NCBI GenBank assembly: GCA_947683425.1 | Contig: CANTUQ010000119.1 | Location: forward strand, 3,934,001-3,998,000 | DNA length: 64,000 nt | Source: Excoecaria cochinchinensis | Lineage: Eukaryota > Streptophyta > Magnoliopsida > Malpighiales > Euphorbiaceae | Reading direction: 5' to 3' | Shown here: positions 35,711-45,597 of the stretch, in pieces | Layout: the number at the start of each line of letters is the position of its first letter | Position numbering within the stretch: the stretch's first letter is position 1 | Program-made: the position numbers and the translations under genes | The notes under the pieces: model-generated | The model's input: only the letters and a program-made list of their open reading frames with translations | What the model was told of the DNA's origin: nothing | Database searches by the model: none

Positions 35711-37746
35711 TGTGACGCGCGCCGGATTTCATATGCGCCGCCCGTTCGACCGCCCGCACGCGGGCGACCGGGGCATTGGCGGGTCCGTTGGCATCTTGCA
35801 AATAATCGCAAGTGCGTCTATGTTGGGCAACAAGAAGGTATCATGGAGTCGCCACCCAATAGAACATTGGGAAAGTTACTCTCGCCTTGGAGAGCCTAAG
35901 ACTTGCGCATTTTATCCATGTTGGGCCATGAGGCCTAGGATTAGCGCTAAAGTCTCGTGACCCAAGAAGTATTTTGGAGGATAACCTCTAACCTCTTGAG
36001 CCCAAAGACCAGAGCTGGGTCCGGGATTTCTCATCTATTTCTACCTCAATTAGTTTATGATCAAATTTTAATGTCATTAGTTCGCTCTCTCTCCACGCTA
36101 TGCAGTTGGTTAAAAGGCGCATTTATTCACATTCGGAAAGCAGTAAATGAGCAGAATAAATATCAAAAGCGATAAGTTACAATAATACAAGGAGCGGAAT
36201 ACAACTCCCTTTTGTAAATGTGCGATTCATACACAAATCGGGGCATTGTTTATTTTGAGGACTTTTGTCCTCTCATGCATCATTATTAAAAATAGGATAT
36301 TTAATATGTGATGATCTTTATTGGATGAAAATAGGGCGTTGGACCCTTTTGCATTTTATACAAAAGTCAATTTTATTTAAGTACAAATCGTTGGTCTATT
36401 CTTACATTTAACGGGATAAAAAGAGCTTATTCATATATATAAAATAATCAATGAATGAATAGGCGAGAGAAATAAATCAAGAGGTTTAAGAAAACTAAAC
36501 CGGACGAAATCCGCCACGCATTGTAGGCAGCCGCTCAAGCTCGGAATTATCCAAGAAGACCAATATACACTCACAGAAAGTTAAGAGATGTTAATATTCA
36601 TAAAATTAACACATAAGAAATCAAAGAGACGGAATAGAGATGAAAAATGGTCAAAAAATGGAGACAAAACCCACCGACGGCCTTTCCTGGTTGACCGACG
36701 GGCGTCGGTTTGGTTATTCGATATGCCCGTTTGTCACTCAAAAAGGGCGTCCGTAGGCGGGTGACCGACGGGCGTCGGTCATGAAGATGACCCGTCGGTC
36801 ACCTCTGTCTCCGGAAAACAGAAAGGAAAAAAGAGCCTTTCGAGATCAAAAAGCAAGTTTTATCCAAGAAGGAGATGAGGGAGTCAAAATGAAGGAAAGT
36901 AATGACAGGTATTCAAAAATTTCACAGAATGAATAACTAAATAAATATATGAATTAAATATGAGATGAAAATGGAGAGAAAATCCGGAATATTTACCCTC
37001 AGATAATCACTTCAGGTAAGATCTTAGTGTCGGTTAGATCCCCGCGCGTTCCACAAGAAACGAAAAATGAAAGATCAGAGGAAAAAATGAGATATTTCAC
37101 CTTCAATCCTTTAGAAAATCGATTTTGGAGTCAAAATCTAAAGAAAACTAATTAGCTTTTAGTTCCTTTGATTGATTTGATCCTTGATTCAATAAAGTTC
37201 TTTAGAAGAAAGTGTTTTTGGAAGAGAGAGAAAACGTGCTTGAATTTTGGCAGAGTTTCCTCTTCTGAAAATTTTTCCAACCCTTTTCAAATGAAAATCC
37301 GGACCTTATATAGCCAGACACGACCGACGGGCGTCGGTGTATGGGGACGGGCGTCGGAAGAATCCTACTGACACAAGGACACTTTCGACGGCCCTGCCAC
37401 ATCCACCGACGGGCGTCGGAACGGTTGCGTGCTCCGGGAAACCAGGCGGCTCCTGACAGGGGCGGTGATTTTCCGACGGACGTCGGAAAATACCCTGAAC
37501 CGTCGGTGACTCGGAGGTGACGGGCTGCCTCCACAGACGGGCTGGCCGTTTGTGGAGGACAAAAAACCCCTCTGACTCGAAAAACTTCCGTTTTCTCCCC
37601 CTCTGCCCAGGAATTGAGAAAAAAACCTCATTTTTCATGGAACGCGGGACTAAAACCTCCAAATTCAGCCACTCGTACAGGCTCGAGCATCGATTTCATC
37701 ATAGGGTAACCTCTGATCCGGACCACTCCGGGACACGGTGCTTACA
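35711..37746 (-). repeat. Tat 3' LTR
   Basis: On the minus strand it runs TGTAAGCACC...GCGCGTCACA. U3 contains CGACGGGCGTCG-type inverted repeats (37320-37560), then TATATAAGG at 37304-37312. A second group of the same words lies at 36670-36810 in the transcribed part. U5 contains TGGAGTCGCCAC at 35844-35855 (a PBS-like word) beside the hairpin CCCAAT/ATTGGG. Confidence 0.95.
37320..37560. repeat. CGACGGGCGTCG inverted repeats in Tat U3
   Basis: Several inverted words: CCGACGGACGTCGG at 37475-37488, further CCGACGGGCGTCGG-type words around 37322-37418, and CTCCACAGACGGG...CCGTTTGTGGAG at 37529-37556. They lie directly upstream of the TATA box. The 5' LTR has the same at 55160-55400. Confidence 0.8.
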
Positions 37747-37763
37747 GTTGCCCCCAGTTTTGG
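37747..37763 (-). promoter_or_regulatory. Tat polypurine tract
   Basis: CCAAAACTGGGGGCAAC on the minus strand, adjoining the 3' LTR start TGTAAGC. Confidence 0.85.
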
Positions 37764-38678
37764 GGAAACTAGCGCACAAGTGCCTAGATAAGCCAAAACT
37801 CAGAGAAAGGTTGGAAGGGAAGCGTACCTGCGACGGCTTTTCGCCTTCCGTGCCTTTTGCCGGGTGGACCTTGTCTCGATCTGTTCGGCGATGAGAAAAT
37901 ACTCTCCTCGGTCTCCTCTCGACCTACGGGTACTTGGTGAGGTGTAGCAAGCTTTGGCCACGACCTCGATCTTGTGAAGTGCGGTATGCTTTGACCACGA
38001 CTTCGATTGGTGAGATGCAGCACTTTCTGGCTACAATCTCGATCTGGTGAAGTGCAGTGTTTCTCTAACCACAGCTTCGATTGGTGAGATGCAGCATGCT
38101 TTGGCTACAGTCTCGATCTGGTGAAGGGCAGTGTTTCTCTAACCACAGCTTCGATTGGTGAGATGCAGCATGCTTTGGCTACAGTCTCGATCTGGTGAAG
38201 GGCAGTGTTTCTCTAACCGCGACTTCGATTTTGGAGTGTGGAAACTCCGCTGGTTTCCTTGTTTCGAAGGAGATCTTTTTAATCGATGTCTATGCTCAGG
38301 TCGGTATTCCTTTGTACCTGTGAGATAAAAGATTTTGTTAATTCACGTTGGAATGGTCATCTTTCGACCTGTTATTGATGGCATGATTTTGCTTCACTCG
38401 CTACGCCATGTTTCCTCTTTTATTCCTTTTTTCCTTATTGAGATGTTATTGATTATTATTCTTTTGTTATTTGTCTTTGTTTCGTATTATTTTTCATTGT
38501 CATTTTTATCGATACATAAGTAAATGTGAGAACACACACCTTCTGTGATGTGATTAATCAACTAATCGAAAAATCATGCAATGAGGAAGCCAAAGTTTTC
38601 CACTAGAAATGTCATTTTTGTACAGTGCATATACAAAATATAAAATATACAAGAGATACAAAAATAACTCCCTGAAGC
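37764..38678 (-). other. Tat 3' untranslated region
   Basis: Non-coding, with a 74-bp tandem repeat (separate entry) at 37950-38233. The rest (38234-38678) is T-rich on the plus strand with no recognisable gene. Confidence 0.75.
37950..38233. repeat. 74-bp tandem repeat, nearly four copies
   Basis: The text starting CAGTGTTTCTCTAACC recurs at 38055, 38129 and 38203, a period of exactly 74. The first copies are more diverged. Each unit contains two related halves (TTCGATTGGTGAGATGCAGC and CTCGATCTGGTGAAG). Confidence 0.9.
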
Positions 38679-40697
38679 TCAGAGAGGTGTGTAGTCTGAG
38701 GGCTCATCGGGATCCTCATCATCCGATATATGCAAGGTCCCTGGCGGAGGTGGACGGGCCGGAGGTGGTGGTGGAGCTGCAGATGGTCCTGCCTCGTGAT
38801 CATGGGCTCGCCTGAACTGAACCTGAGCATAGCCGTCCAAGAAGGGCTGGGTACAGGTGCCCAAAAACCCTAAGGTCTCTGAGATCTTGTCCCCCAACTT
38901 CTTGAAGGCTTGGCTCAGCTGAGTGGTCTGCTCAGCGGCGGCCGTCCTCCTATGCTCTAGGCTCTACTCCGTCTGCTCCCTAAACTCCCTCATGGTCTGA
39001 GAAAGAGGAGGGAGAATCCCCTCCATCGCCTGGACGCAGGATCTCAGAGAGTCAAGTGACTCATCAATCATCTGAAGGGTCATATCGACCCTCTGAGATG
39101 CCTGGTCCTGTGACGTCCTCACATCATGAGCGAGCTGCTACCTCAACTCCCTCTGTCCCTGAGCAATCTGCTCAACCAGCCTCATCTGCTCTCCTCTGAA
39201 GGCCTCCAGAACTCAAGTCTGCTCATCTCTAAAGGCATCCATGGCCCGAGTTTGCTCCCTCGCTGTATGCTCAATGTAGCCCGCCTGCTCTCGGGATAGG
39301 CGCTCCACCGCCTGGGGCTGCTCCACAATGGCAGCCTGCTGGCGATCCAACCTCTCGTGAATGGCCCTATCCCTCTCATCCTGTCGCCGCTCAAAGGCCG
39401 TAAACATGGAGGAGAGGAGCTGAAAGTAGTCCGGCTGAGCTGGCTGCTGTGGTGCTGGCTCTGGTGGTGGTGCCGAAGAAGTGGACGCCCTAGGATCGCC
39501 TCGGGAGTACGGATGGTATCTCTCGGAGGGCTCGCGGGCAAACCTCTGCACCCTGGTGCTCGGCGATGGGGCCGGAGTCGGGGCCCTAGATGCCGGTGGA
39601 GAGGCGAAGAGATCGTCCATCGTGATCTCAAAATCGAAGTCCGAGGGGGTCCTAGGAGGCTCCTGCTGCTGTGGCGGAGGCACTGCCTGCGACTGAGGAG
39701 GCTGAGGAGGCTGGTGCTCCGGCTGAGGCTCTGTCCGTGGAGGCTGGGGCTGTGGCTCGGGCTCTGGCTGTGGAGGCTTCTCCTCCTGGTGCTCTGGGTG
39801 ATCAGGATCTGCCCCCAAGGGTGGAAGGTTGAACATCTGCCGGGTCTCGTGGATAGTCATCACCCTATAGGCTTCTGCCTGGCCAGAAATCGCGGAGATC
39901 ATCCCCATCTGAACTGCCGCTGCAGCGTCCACATGGATCCCCTCCGGCAAGGGTCCTCTCAATCTCTCGGGGTTAAACCCCAATCTCAACAGTAATCGAG
40001 TGATGACTCCTCCTACTATCACCACCGGCGTCGACCCTCTGCCAACTCTGACCAGGTTGGCCAAGATCTTGTGGCCAATGTTGAGACACTGGCCTGCCAC
40101 CATAGCCCAGAGGCTCCAGATCTCAGCCGCGTTAAGCGACCCTGGATTACCAGCTCGATCGAGGTACGAGCTGGAAAGCACTCTGTGCAGATACCGGAGT
40201 GCCTGAGACACCAGTACGGTGCTCTTCGCTGTATCGTGATCGTACAGCACTCCTGGTATAGCAATGGCCGCCCAATGGACGCGTCTCATCGCTCGCCGCG
40301 GGATCTCAACCTCCTCCGCGGTAGGGAGCCCCATGGCCTGAGCAAACCTCTGCCTGGTGATGCTGACATGGTCGCCATCAAACCAAAACTGGATCACCCC
40401 CGGGTCGGTATCTGCACTCTGAAAGCCTGTGTAGCGGAGAGTGGCCAAGACCTGGCGGGTGGCCTCTGGAAATGTCTGGAAGGCAGGCTCGAGAAACTCT
40501 ATCCAACCAGCTCCCTCGGCAAGTAGATCAAACTCCGGGGCCAACCCAAGGGCCTCTAGAAAAGGGCGAGATACAAAGCGGCTGGCCCGAAACTCTACCT
40601 GAGCCAACGCTCTGTACCTCTGAGCGGACTCGTCATCCATCCAAGCCGGAGCCTCAAGCTCGGGCTGGGCCTGTGGTGCTCTGCGTCTGGGAGGCAT
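38679..40697 (-). pseudogene. Tat extra sense gene: ATHILA-ORF-like protein with three in-frame stops
   Basis: An open reading of 494 codons runs from ATG 40697 to a TGA near 39213; the same frame continues to 38679, broken by two TAG codons. The N-terminal half (FWFDGDHVSITRQRFAQAMG, YLHRVLSSSYLDR, IWSLWAMVAGQCLNIGH) resembles the ATHILA ORF at 19258. A Pro/Gln/Glu-rich linker follows (about residues 290-350), then a coiled-coil region rich in ERRQDERDR-type heptads and an acidic C-terminus (SDDEDPDEPSDY). Function unknown. It lies downstream of integrase. TTTTATAG just before the ATG looks like a splice acceptor, and GTAAGT at 41420-41425 (-) a matching donor, suggesting a leader intron. 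One stop could be read as a simple C-to-T change. Confidence 0.75.
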
Positions 40698-41617
40698 CCT
40701 ATAAAAGGGAAGGAGTCAGATAGCGAAAACATGGCAAAACAAGCACTATCAGGTTTATTTTCAAAAATCTGAGGTCCATCTAGGCCTTAACAGGGCAATG
40801 GCGGCCCAATCATGAGATAAAAAAGGGAAAGGTAATGACAGATAAAAATAGCAAACATCCTGTCTAAGGAAGTAGCCTAACATGCTTTGCACGCATCATG
40901 GCAAAAGGAACATGCAATCCTCATGAAGATAATTAAAGTGAATAAGAATGGGCTTTCTAAGTCCTAAGGCATGCATTGTACATGGAAAGTAAATAAATAT
41001 TCAATTCTAGAATAAATAATAAAAATTTGGGCAGCACCCCGGCAGGGAAGTGCCCAACCTCCTGCATGAAAAAGTGAGATAATAGGCCTCAGGGCCTAGC
41101 AATATTAAATGCATGTAAATGGGGCGCACCACGGCAAGAGTGTGCCCCCATTAACTCAAAATAATGGCCTCAGGCCATAAAAGTAAATTATGCACAAAAT
41201 GGTGCGCTAAAAGGATGCAATTCTAAAGCACCAAGATTATAGAAAAATTCTACTTCTATGTGATCATGCAAAAAGTTCAGGTTTAATTGCACTAAACGAT
41301 ATATAAAAAAAATGGGCAGCATGCTTCCTAAATTCTAAAATCATCTAAAACTCCTTAAAGTTAAAAGAAGAAGGGGTGTAGAAATAAATTGAATAAAAAT
41401 CAAAAGAAAGTAATTATTTACTTACATGTAATCCGGAGAAGTGTAAAAACTGGAGAAATATAAATATCCGGGCACCGGGTGAGTATATAATGCGAAAAAA
41501 TGAAGAAATCGCGAAAAAATAAGAAGAAAAGACTCAAAAAACGCTAGAAACCGCTTAGAAACCGCTTGAGAGAGGAAGAAGAAAGGGATAGCAACGTTTG
41601 CGCCGTCTGTCACTCGC
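40698..41617 (-). other. Leader of the Tat extra sense gene
   Basis: Non-coding, AT-rich. A candidate 5' leader intron runs from the donor at 41420-41425 to the acceptor at about 40700 (minus strand). Repeated words GCACCCCGGCAGGGAAGTGC and GCGCACCACGGCAAGAGTGT near 41032-41150 are noted without interpretation. Confidence 0.5.
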
Positions 41618-41866
41618 CCTTATATAGAATTTTGTGACCGACGGGCAGGGCGTCTGCACAAGCGACCGACGGGCTGGCCGTCTGTCGCGCAATAAATGCA
41701 AGTTAATGCGCGTGATGAATGCAATGATGACGCATGCATCTGCCAGGTGGACTTCCGACGGGCAGGCCGTCCCTATGGAGGGGCGGTCAAGCCGTCTCCG
41801 TAGAGAGGCGGGCAGACCGTCTCTGTATAGGGGCGGGTAGGCCGTCGGTGACCCTTCCCTATAAAA
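41618..41866. promoter_or_regulatory. Divergent promoter between the two Tat extra genes
   Basis: TATATAAGG on the minus strand at 41618-41626 faces the sense gene; CTATAAAA on the plus strand at 41859-41866 faces the antisense gene. The 230 bases between carry CCGACGGGC, GCCGTC and related inverted words, the same vocabulary as the Tat LTR U3. Confidence 0.7.
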
Positions 41867-41926
41867 TCTGCAGAAAATTTTTTGTCTCTTCATTTTCCAA
41901 CACCTTGGGCCTTTATTCTTCCCAAA

Positions 41927-42550
41927 ATGTCTTCCCCTCCTGCTCAAAGGATGCACCGTATTTTAGATGACAAACACACTTGGGGAGAAGGCGCCCTTTC
42001 CTCTCTGGCTGGGCTGAAATATCTGTGCCGGGTGAAGATCGACCAGAACCTACTCCTGGCGGCGACCCACTTCTGGAACCCCCGATTTCACGTCTTCCAG
42101 TTCACCTATCAGGAACTGTGCCCTCTTTCTGAAGAATTGGCTTCCATTCTGGGAGCCCGGTTCCCTCCTGGCGCTCTGCCTTGCATCCCCCGCTGCGGCC
42201 TACTTCAGACCCGGGACGTAGCCCTAGCTCTGGGCATATCCCCTACGGAGGCTAACCAGCTGATTCCTCTGAGCTCCTCCTTTACTCTGGAGCCACTGAT
42301 CGAGGCCCTGGATCAGTTCACCAACATCCCCACCTATCGGGTAAGTATCACGTTCCTATTCTGCATGGTGAACTTCCTTACTGTTGTTCCAAGAGGCTTG
42401 ACAGGTGACTTTCGTCTGCTTGGAGTTCTGAGCGACTTTCATCTGGGATTGTCACCCCTACCACTTGTCCTAGCCGAAACCATTCTGGGTTTGGACGCTG
42501 TGAGCTCTGGGTCCACTACAACCTTTACCGGTAGCCCCTTATTACTCCAG
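41927..42550 (+). CDS. Tat antisense gene, exon 1 (plant-mobile-domain/DUF7745-like)
   Basis: Extra gene on the strand opposite gag-pol. The ATG at 41927 (AAAATGTC) is preferred over an in-frame ATG at 41882, because the TATA box at 41859-41866 would start transcription close to or after the latter. The 208 codons include FWNPRFHVFQFTYQELCPL, an LGISPTEANQL segment and VLAETILGLD, resembling plant mobile domain/DUF7745 proteins of unknown function. The exon closes with LLLQ at a phase-0 donor (CAG|GTACGT). A GTAAGT at about 42341 reads through in frame and is not needed as a donor. Frame open throughout. Confidence 0.7.
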
Positions 42551-42713
42551 GTACGTCATTATTTTAAAGGTAGTGCGTCCCTTATGGATTATCACACTAG
42601 CTTTTCTTTGCGGGAGGTGCGTCCTTTCGGATTTTCACACAACCCTGTGCCTTATTTTTGCCTGAAGTAAACCCTACTTACTCCAGCGGCTTTTTTTTTT
42701 TTTTTTTTTTCAG
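42551..42713 (+). other. Intron of the Tat antisense gene, opposite two sense-strand hairpins
   Basis: 163 bases, GTACGT to a run of about 20 T and CAG. Skipping it keeps phase 0 and joins LLLQ to IWLQEKL, as expected for the family. Its minus strand holds hairpin modules at 42571-42599 and 42612-42645. Homologous text survives in the Tat remnant at 23498-23690. Confidence 0.75.
42571..42645 (-). other. Two Tat sense-strand hairpin modules
   Basis: Minus strand. Module at 42612-42645: GGG, GTGTG/CGCAC, 5' bulge AAAA, inner TCC-GAAA-GGA, CCC. Module at 42571-42599: TAGTGTG/CGCACTA with a 5' bulge and inner TCC...GGA. Confidence 0.65.
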
Positions 42714-43238
42714 ATCTGGTTACAGGAAAAACTGAAGATGCTATCTGAACCGCCCCCTCGAGTCACTTCGCAGTACTCGCCGAGCCATTTCTTGCCTCGT
42801 CGGCGATTGCATGGGTGTGCCACGGCTGGTGAAGGTATTACCAGATTTGGTGAGCTGTCAGATGACGATATCAGTTTTACATCCGCCTGGCTCCAGCTAT
42901 CTCATGCGGTCACTGATGGGTCATCGGGTTGCGTTCCCCTCTGCGGCCTTCGCCAGGCCACCTTCTGCATCACCTCGCGATGTACACGGCAGCTTGGGAT
43001 GACCCAGGATATAGTGAGGGTTCCCCTGTCTTTCCGAGGAGGAGATCTCTCGGTCGCATTTGCTTCCCGGTATCATGAGCTATGGGGTAGATTACCTGTG
43101 AAGACCGTCATCCCGAGGTTTGGCAACCATTCTGCATCCTCAACCAGCGGGTACAAGAAGTGGATCCTCAGCCCAGCCTCTGATAATAGGACCCGAGGGC
43201 TCAAGCATCTGATCGGCGAGAGCAGCAGCAGGACCTAG
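42714..43238 (+). CDS. Tat antisense gene, exon 2
   Basis: 175 codons including the stop TAG at 43236-43238. It begins IWLQEKLKML and continues into a region with Ser/Arg-rich and Trp-containing segments (AWLQLSHAVTDG, GGDLSVAFASRYHELWGRL). No catalytic motif is recognised. With exon 1 the product would be 381 residues. A family A solo LTR starts 12 bases after the stop, within the 3' untranslated region, so its polyadenylation may use LTR sequence. Confidence 0.65.
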   Translation: MWLQEKLKMLSEPPPRVTSQYSPSHFLPRRRLHGCATAGEGITRFGELSDDDISFTSAWLQLSHAVTDGSSGCVPLCGLRQATFCITSRCTRQLGMTQDIVRVPLSFRGGDLSVAFASRYHELWGRLPVKTVIPRFGNHSASSTSGYKKWILSPASDNRTRGLKHLIGESSSRT

Positions 43239-44469
43239 CTTAGCCTATATGTAACAACCCAAATAGGGCCTGATCGGAATCTGTGTGGTAAGTCAGTTAA
43301 GTGAGGGTATTTTCGTAATTTGGGTAAGAGGAATTTTGGACATTTAAGAATTTTGTGTTAAAGGAACTAAATAATTAAGTGTTAAGTGAAGTAAAGGGAA
43401 ATATTAGTGTGTGTTTATAGTGTATAATTGTAGGGTGTTAATGGACTTAAGGCTTTTATTGTGTGGTTTGTGAGCATGGTGCCTTGGATGTTAGTGGAGT
43501 TATTGGAAATTATAAGGTGTGGGTTGTGTTTGGTACATTAGAAGATATTTGTGTTAGAAAGATTTGTGTGTGGTTAGTGTATGGTGCCATAAGTGGATGA
43601 GTTAGGATTGATGGCTTGATTCTCTAAGATTGTGACAAGTGGCAAGGGTTGTTGGGCATTTAATGTAAAGTAGGAGAGAGGAAGGGAGGGGCAGCATTTG
43701 GGTTTGGCTTCCCGTGGAAGCTATCTCATTTCTTCCCTTTCTTCTTCAATTTCCGTCTCCTCTCTCTCTCCTTCTTCCATTTTACTGCTCTCATCCCTTT
43801 TCTCTTGTGATTTCTTGTGTTTTGAGGGGTAATCTTGAAGGTTTGAGCTGGGTTTGTGGAAGGTAAGTGGTTGAGTTCGGTTAGAGGTTTATTACTCTTG
43901 GATTTCTGATTTTGATTGTGTTTGGGTCTGATTTGAGTGTATTGTGACTGGGTTTTTGTGCAAGAATCGGAAGAGAGAAGAAAGAGCAAGGGCAAGGATA
44001 AAGTGGATTCGTGAAGAGTTCCGTTAAAGCTGCGATTTCCAGGTTTGGGAGTTTATTTGATGATGTTTGAGTGCAAGTAAGTGTTATGAGCTGTGTTATT
44101 GATTGTGGTCTTTTCCCTTATTTTCCTCCTTGGATCAACTCTAGCTAGTGTTTGCATATTATGTGTAATCTTGAGTATTTTATGAATGCGTGTTTAAATT
44201 GTGTAGTGACTTATAGTGAAGTGCAAGTGATATAGTGACGATGTTATGCGTTTTCAGAATTGAGCATGCCCTGTTAGTGTATTTGAGTTTGATTGTGAGT
44301 GTGTTCTTGTGGAAATTATAGTTGATTATAGTGTAAATGCGTTATGTGGCTTGAAAGTGATACGGTGATGTGTGGGAGGCGAAAGGTAAGTGTTTTGAGC
44401 TTGTTGTATGCATGTATGAGGAGTTGTGTGTGAAAAGAGTAGGAAAAAGTGCAGAATTGGGCAAATCTG

Positions 44470-44933
44470 GGTTCTGTCGCGATCGCGACGAGTGACGCGA
44501 TCGCGACAGAAGGCGGACTTGGCCCCTTATTCTTGAAGAGCCCTCTGTCGCGATCGCGATGTTTGTCGCGAGCGCGACAGAGAGCTCGGTCGCGGAAACC
44601 TCCGCGCGGGCGTGCTGCCGAGCGTGCGCGCGAGGAGGAAGGAACTGGTCTCTGTCGCGATCGCGACGCTTGTCGTGAGCGCGACAGAGCTCGGCCCCGA
44701 GAATTCTGCCGCGAATGCTTCGTCGCGAGTAGGCCCCCCCGGCGCGACCTCGCGAGGAAGTACACTGTGTTCTGTCGCGATCGCGACGCTTGTCGCGAGC
44801 GCGACAGAGCTCGGCTCCGTGAGTTCTGTCGCGAGTGCTTCGTCGCGAGGAGGTCCTTTGGCGCGACCTCGCGAGGAAGTACCCCGTGCTCTGTCGCGAG
44901 CGCGACACTTGTCGCGATCGCGACAGAGGCCCT
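44470..44933. repeat. GCGATCGC inverted-repeat array with a 120-bp tandem period
   Basis: CTGTCGCGATCGCGACGCTT recurs at 44652 and 44772, and a related word at 44891, so the unit is about 120 bases. Six GCGATCGC cores and many GCGCGAC half sites are visible. Longer than the array in the sister copy at 15632-15975, so unit number has changed. Confidence 0.85.
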
Positions 44934-45157
44934 TCCTGCTTGCTTTGTGTTCTGAATGTGTTTCGTTTGTTCCTCTTTGCACGGTTTCTCACTAGTGCAT
45001 GGTATATGTGTGTGCCTTTGACTCGTGATATTATTGTGCTAGTGTCCTTGTTGTGGATTTATATTAAATAAGAGTTTTAATTTGAATATTGTTTTGTCTA
45101 TGTACTGTCTTGAGAGTTTATGTGTTGTCGAGCCTGAAGTGTCAAGGTATAGGATAA

Positions 45158-45171
45158 TTAAGCATGCTTAA
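45158..45171. repeat. Palindrome TTAAGCATGCTTAA
   Basis: Perfect 14-bp palindrome, identical to 15391-15404 and replaced by other palindromes in copies 2 and 4. Confidence 0.65.
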
Positions 45172-45264
45172 GAAGGGTTAGTGTTCAGCTGTTCTGTCCG
45201 CCCCGTTTGGGCGAAGCGGTCGACCTCCGAGATGGTCATCAATCGTGTAGTGATAAAATGTTTT

Positions 45265-45323
45265 GAGACTCCGGTCTCCCGCGCTACCTTCGGGTATTAA
45301 AGTGTTTTTGAGGCTTCGGTCTC
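45265..45323 (+). other. Three UNCG-tetraloop hairpins
   Basis: GAGAC-TCCG-GTCTC (45265-45278), TACC-TTCG-GGTA (45285-45296) and GAGGC-TTCG-GTCTC (45310-45323). All have the C(UNCG)G closing context in RNA. They are separated by short spacers. Confidence 0.7.
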
Positions 45324-45559
45324 CCGTGCCGTGTTCCCATATCCTCCACCATTGAATTCAGGCTATTGTGTGAATTGTCTTGCATTGATATAGTGAGTGT
45401 TCTGATCGAAGTGTGATTTCTGAATAGTGTAATGGTTTAGTGCATTGCGTTATGTAATCCTGATTATATAGTATTGTCTCTGTACTCTGATTCATAATGA
45501 TTTATGTATATTAGTGCATGTTTCCTTGTATAGTGTTCTGTTGTGCTTGTTTCTCCCCA

Positions 45560-45597
45560 CTAAGCGTTATCGCTTAGCACGGGCTTTTATCCCGTGC
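45560..45597 (+). other. Dual hairpin near the LTR 3' end
   Basis: CTAAGCG-TTAT-CGCTTAG (45560-45577), then GCACGGG-CTTTTAT-CCCGTGC (45577-45597), preceded by CCCCA. Confidence 0.75.

Noticed and set aside
39357..39995. 212-codon plus-strand frame opposite the Tat extra sense gene
   Set aside because: A shadow of the Pro/Gln-rich coding region. The sense frame has the family motifs.
42335..42550. An earlier intron donor GTAAGT at about 42341 in the antisense gene
   Set aside because: The frame reads through with family-like residues (VLAETILGLD), so no intron is needed there.
44470..44933. CAMTA CGCG-box sites
   Set aside because: The consensus needs a non-T base before CGCG and a non-A base after it; most cores here are TCGCGA. 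The match is not good enough to claim.
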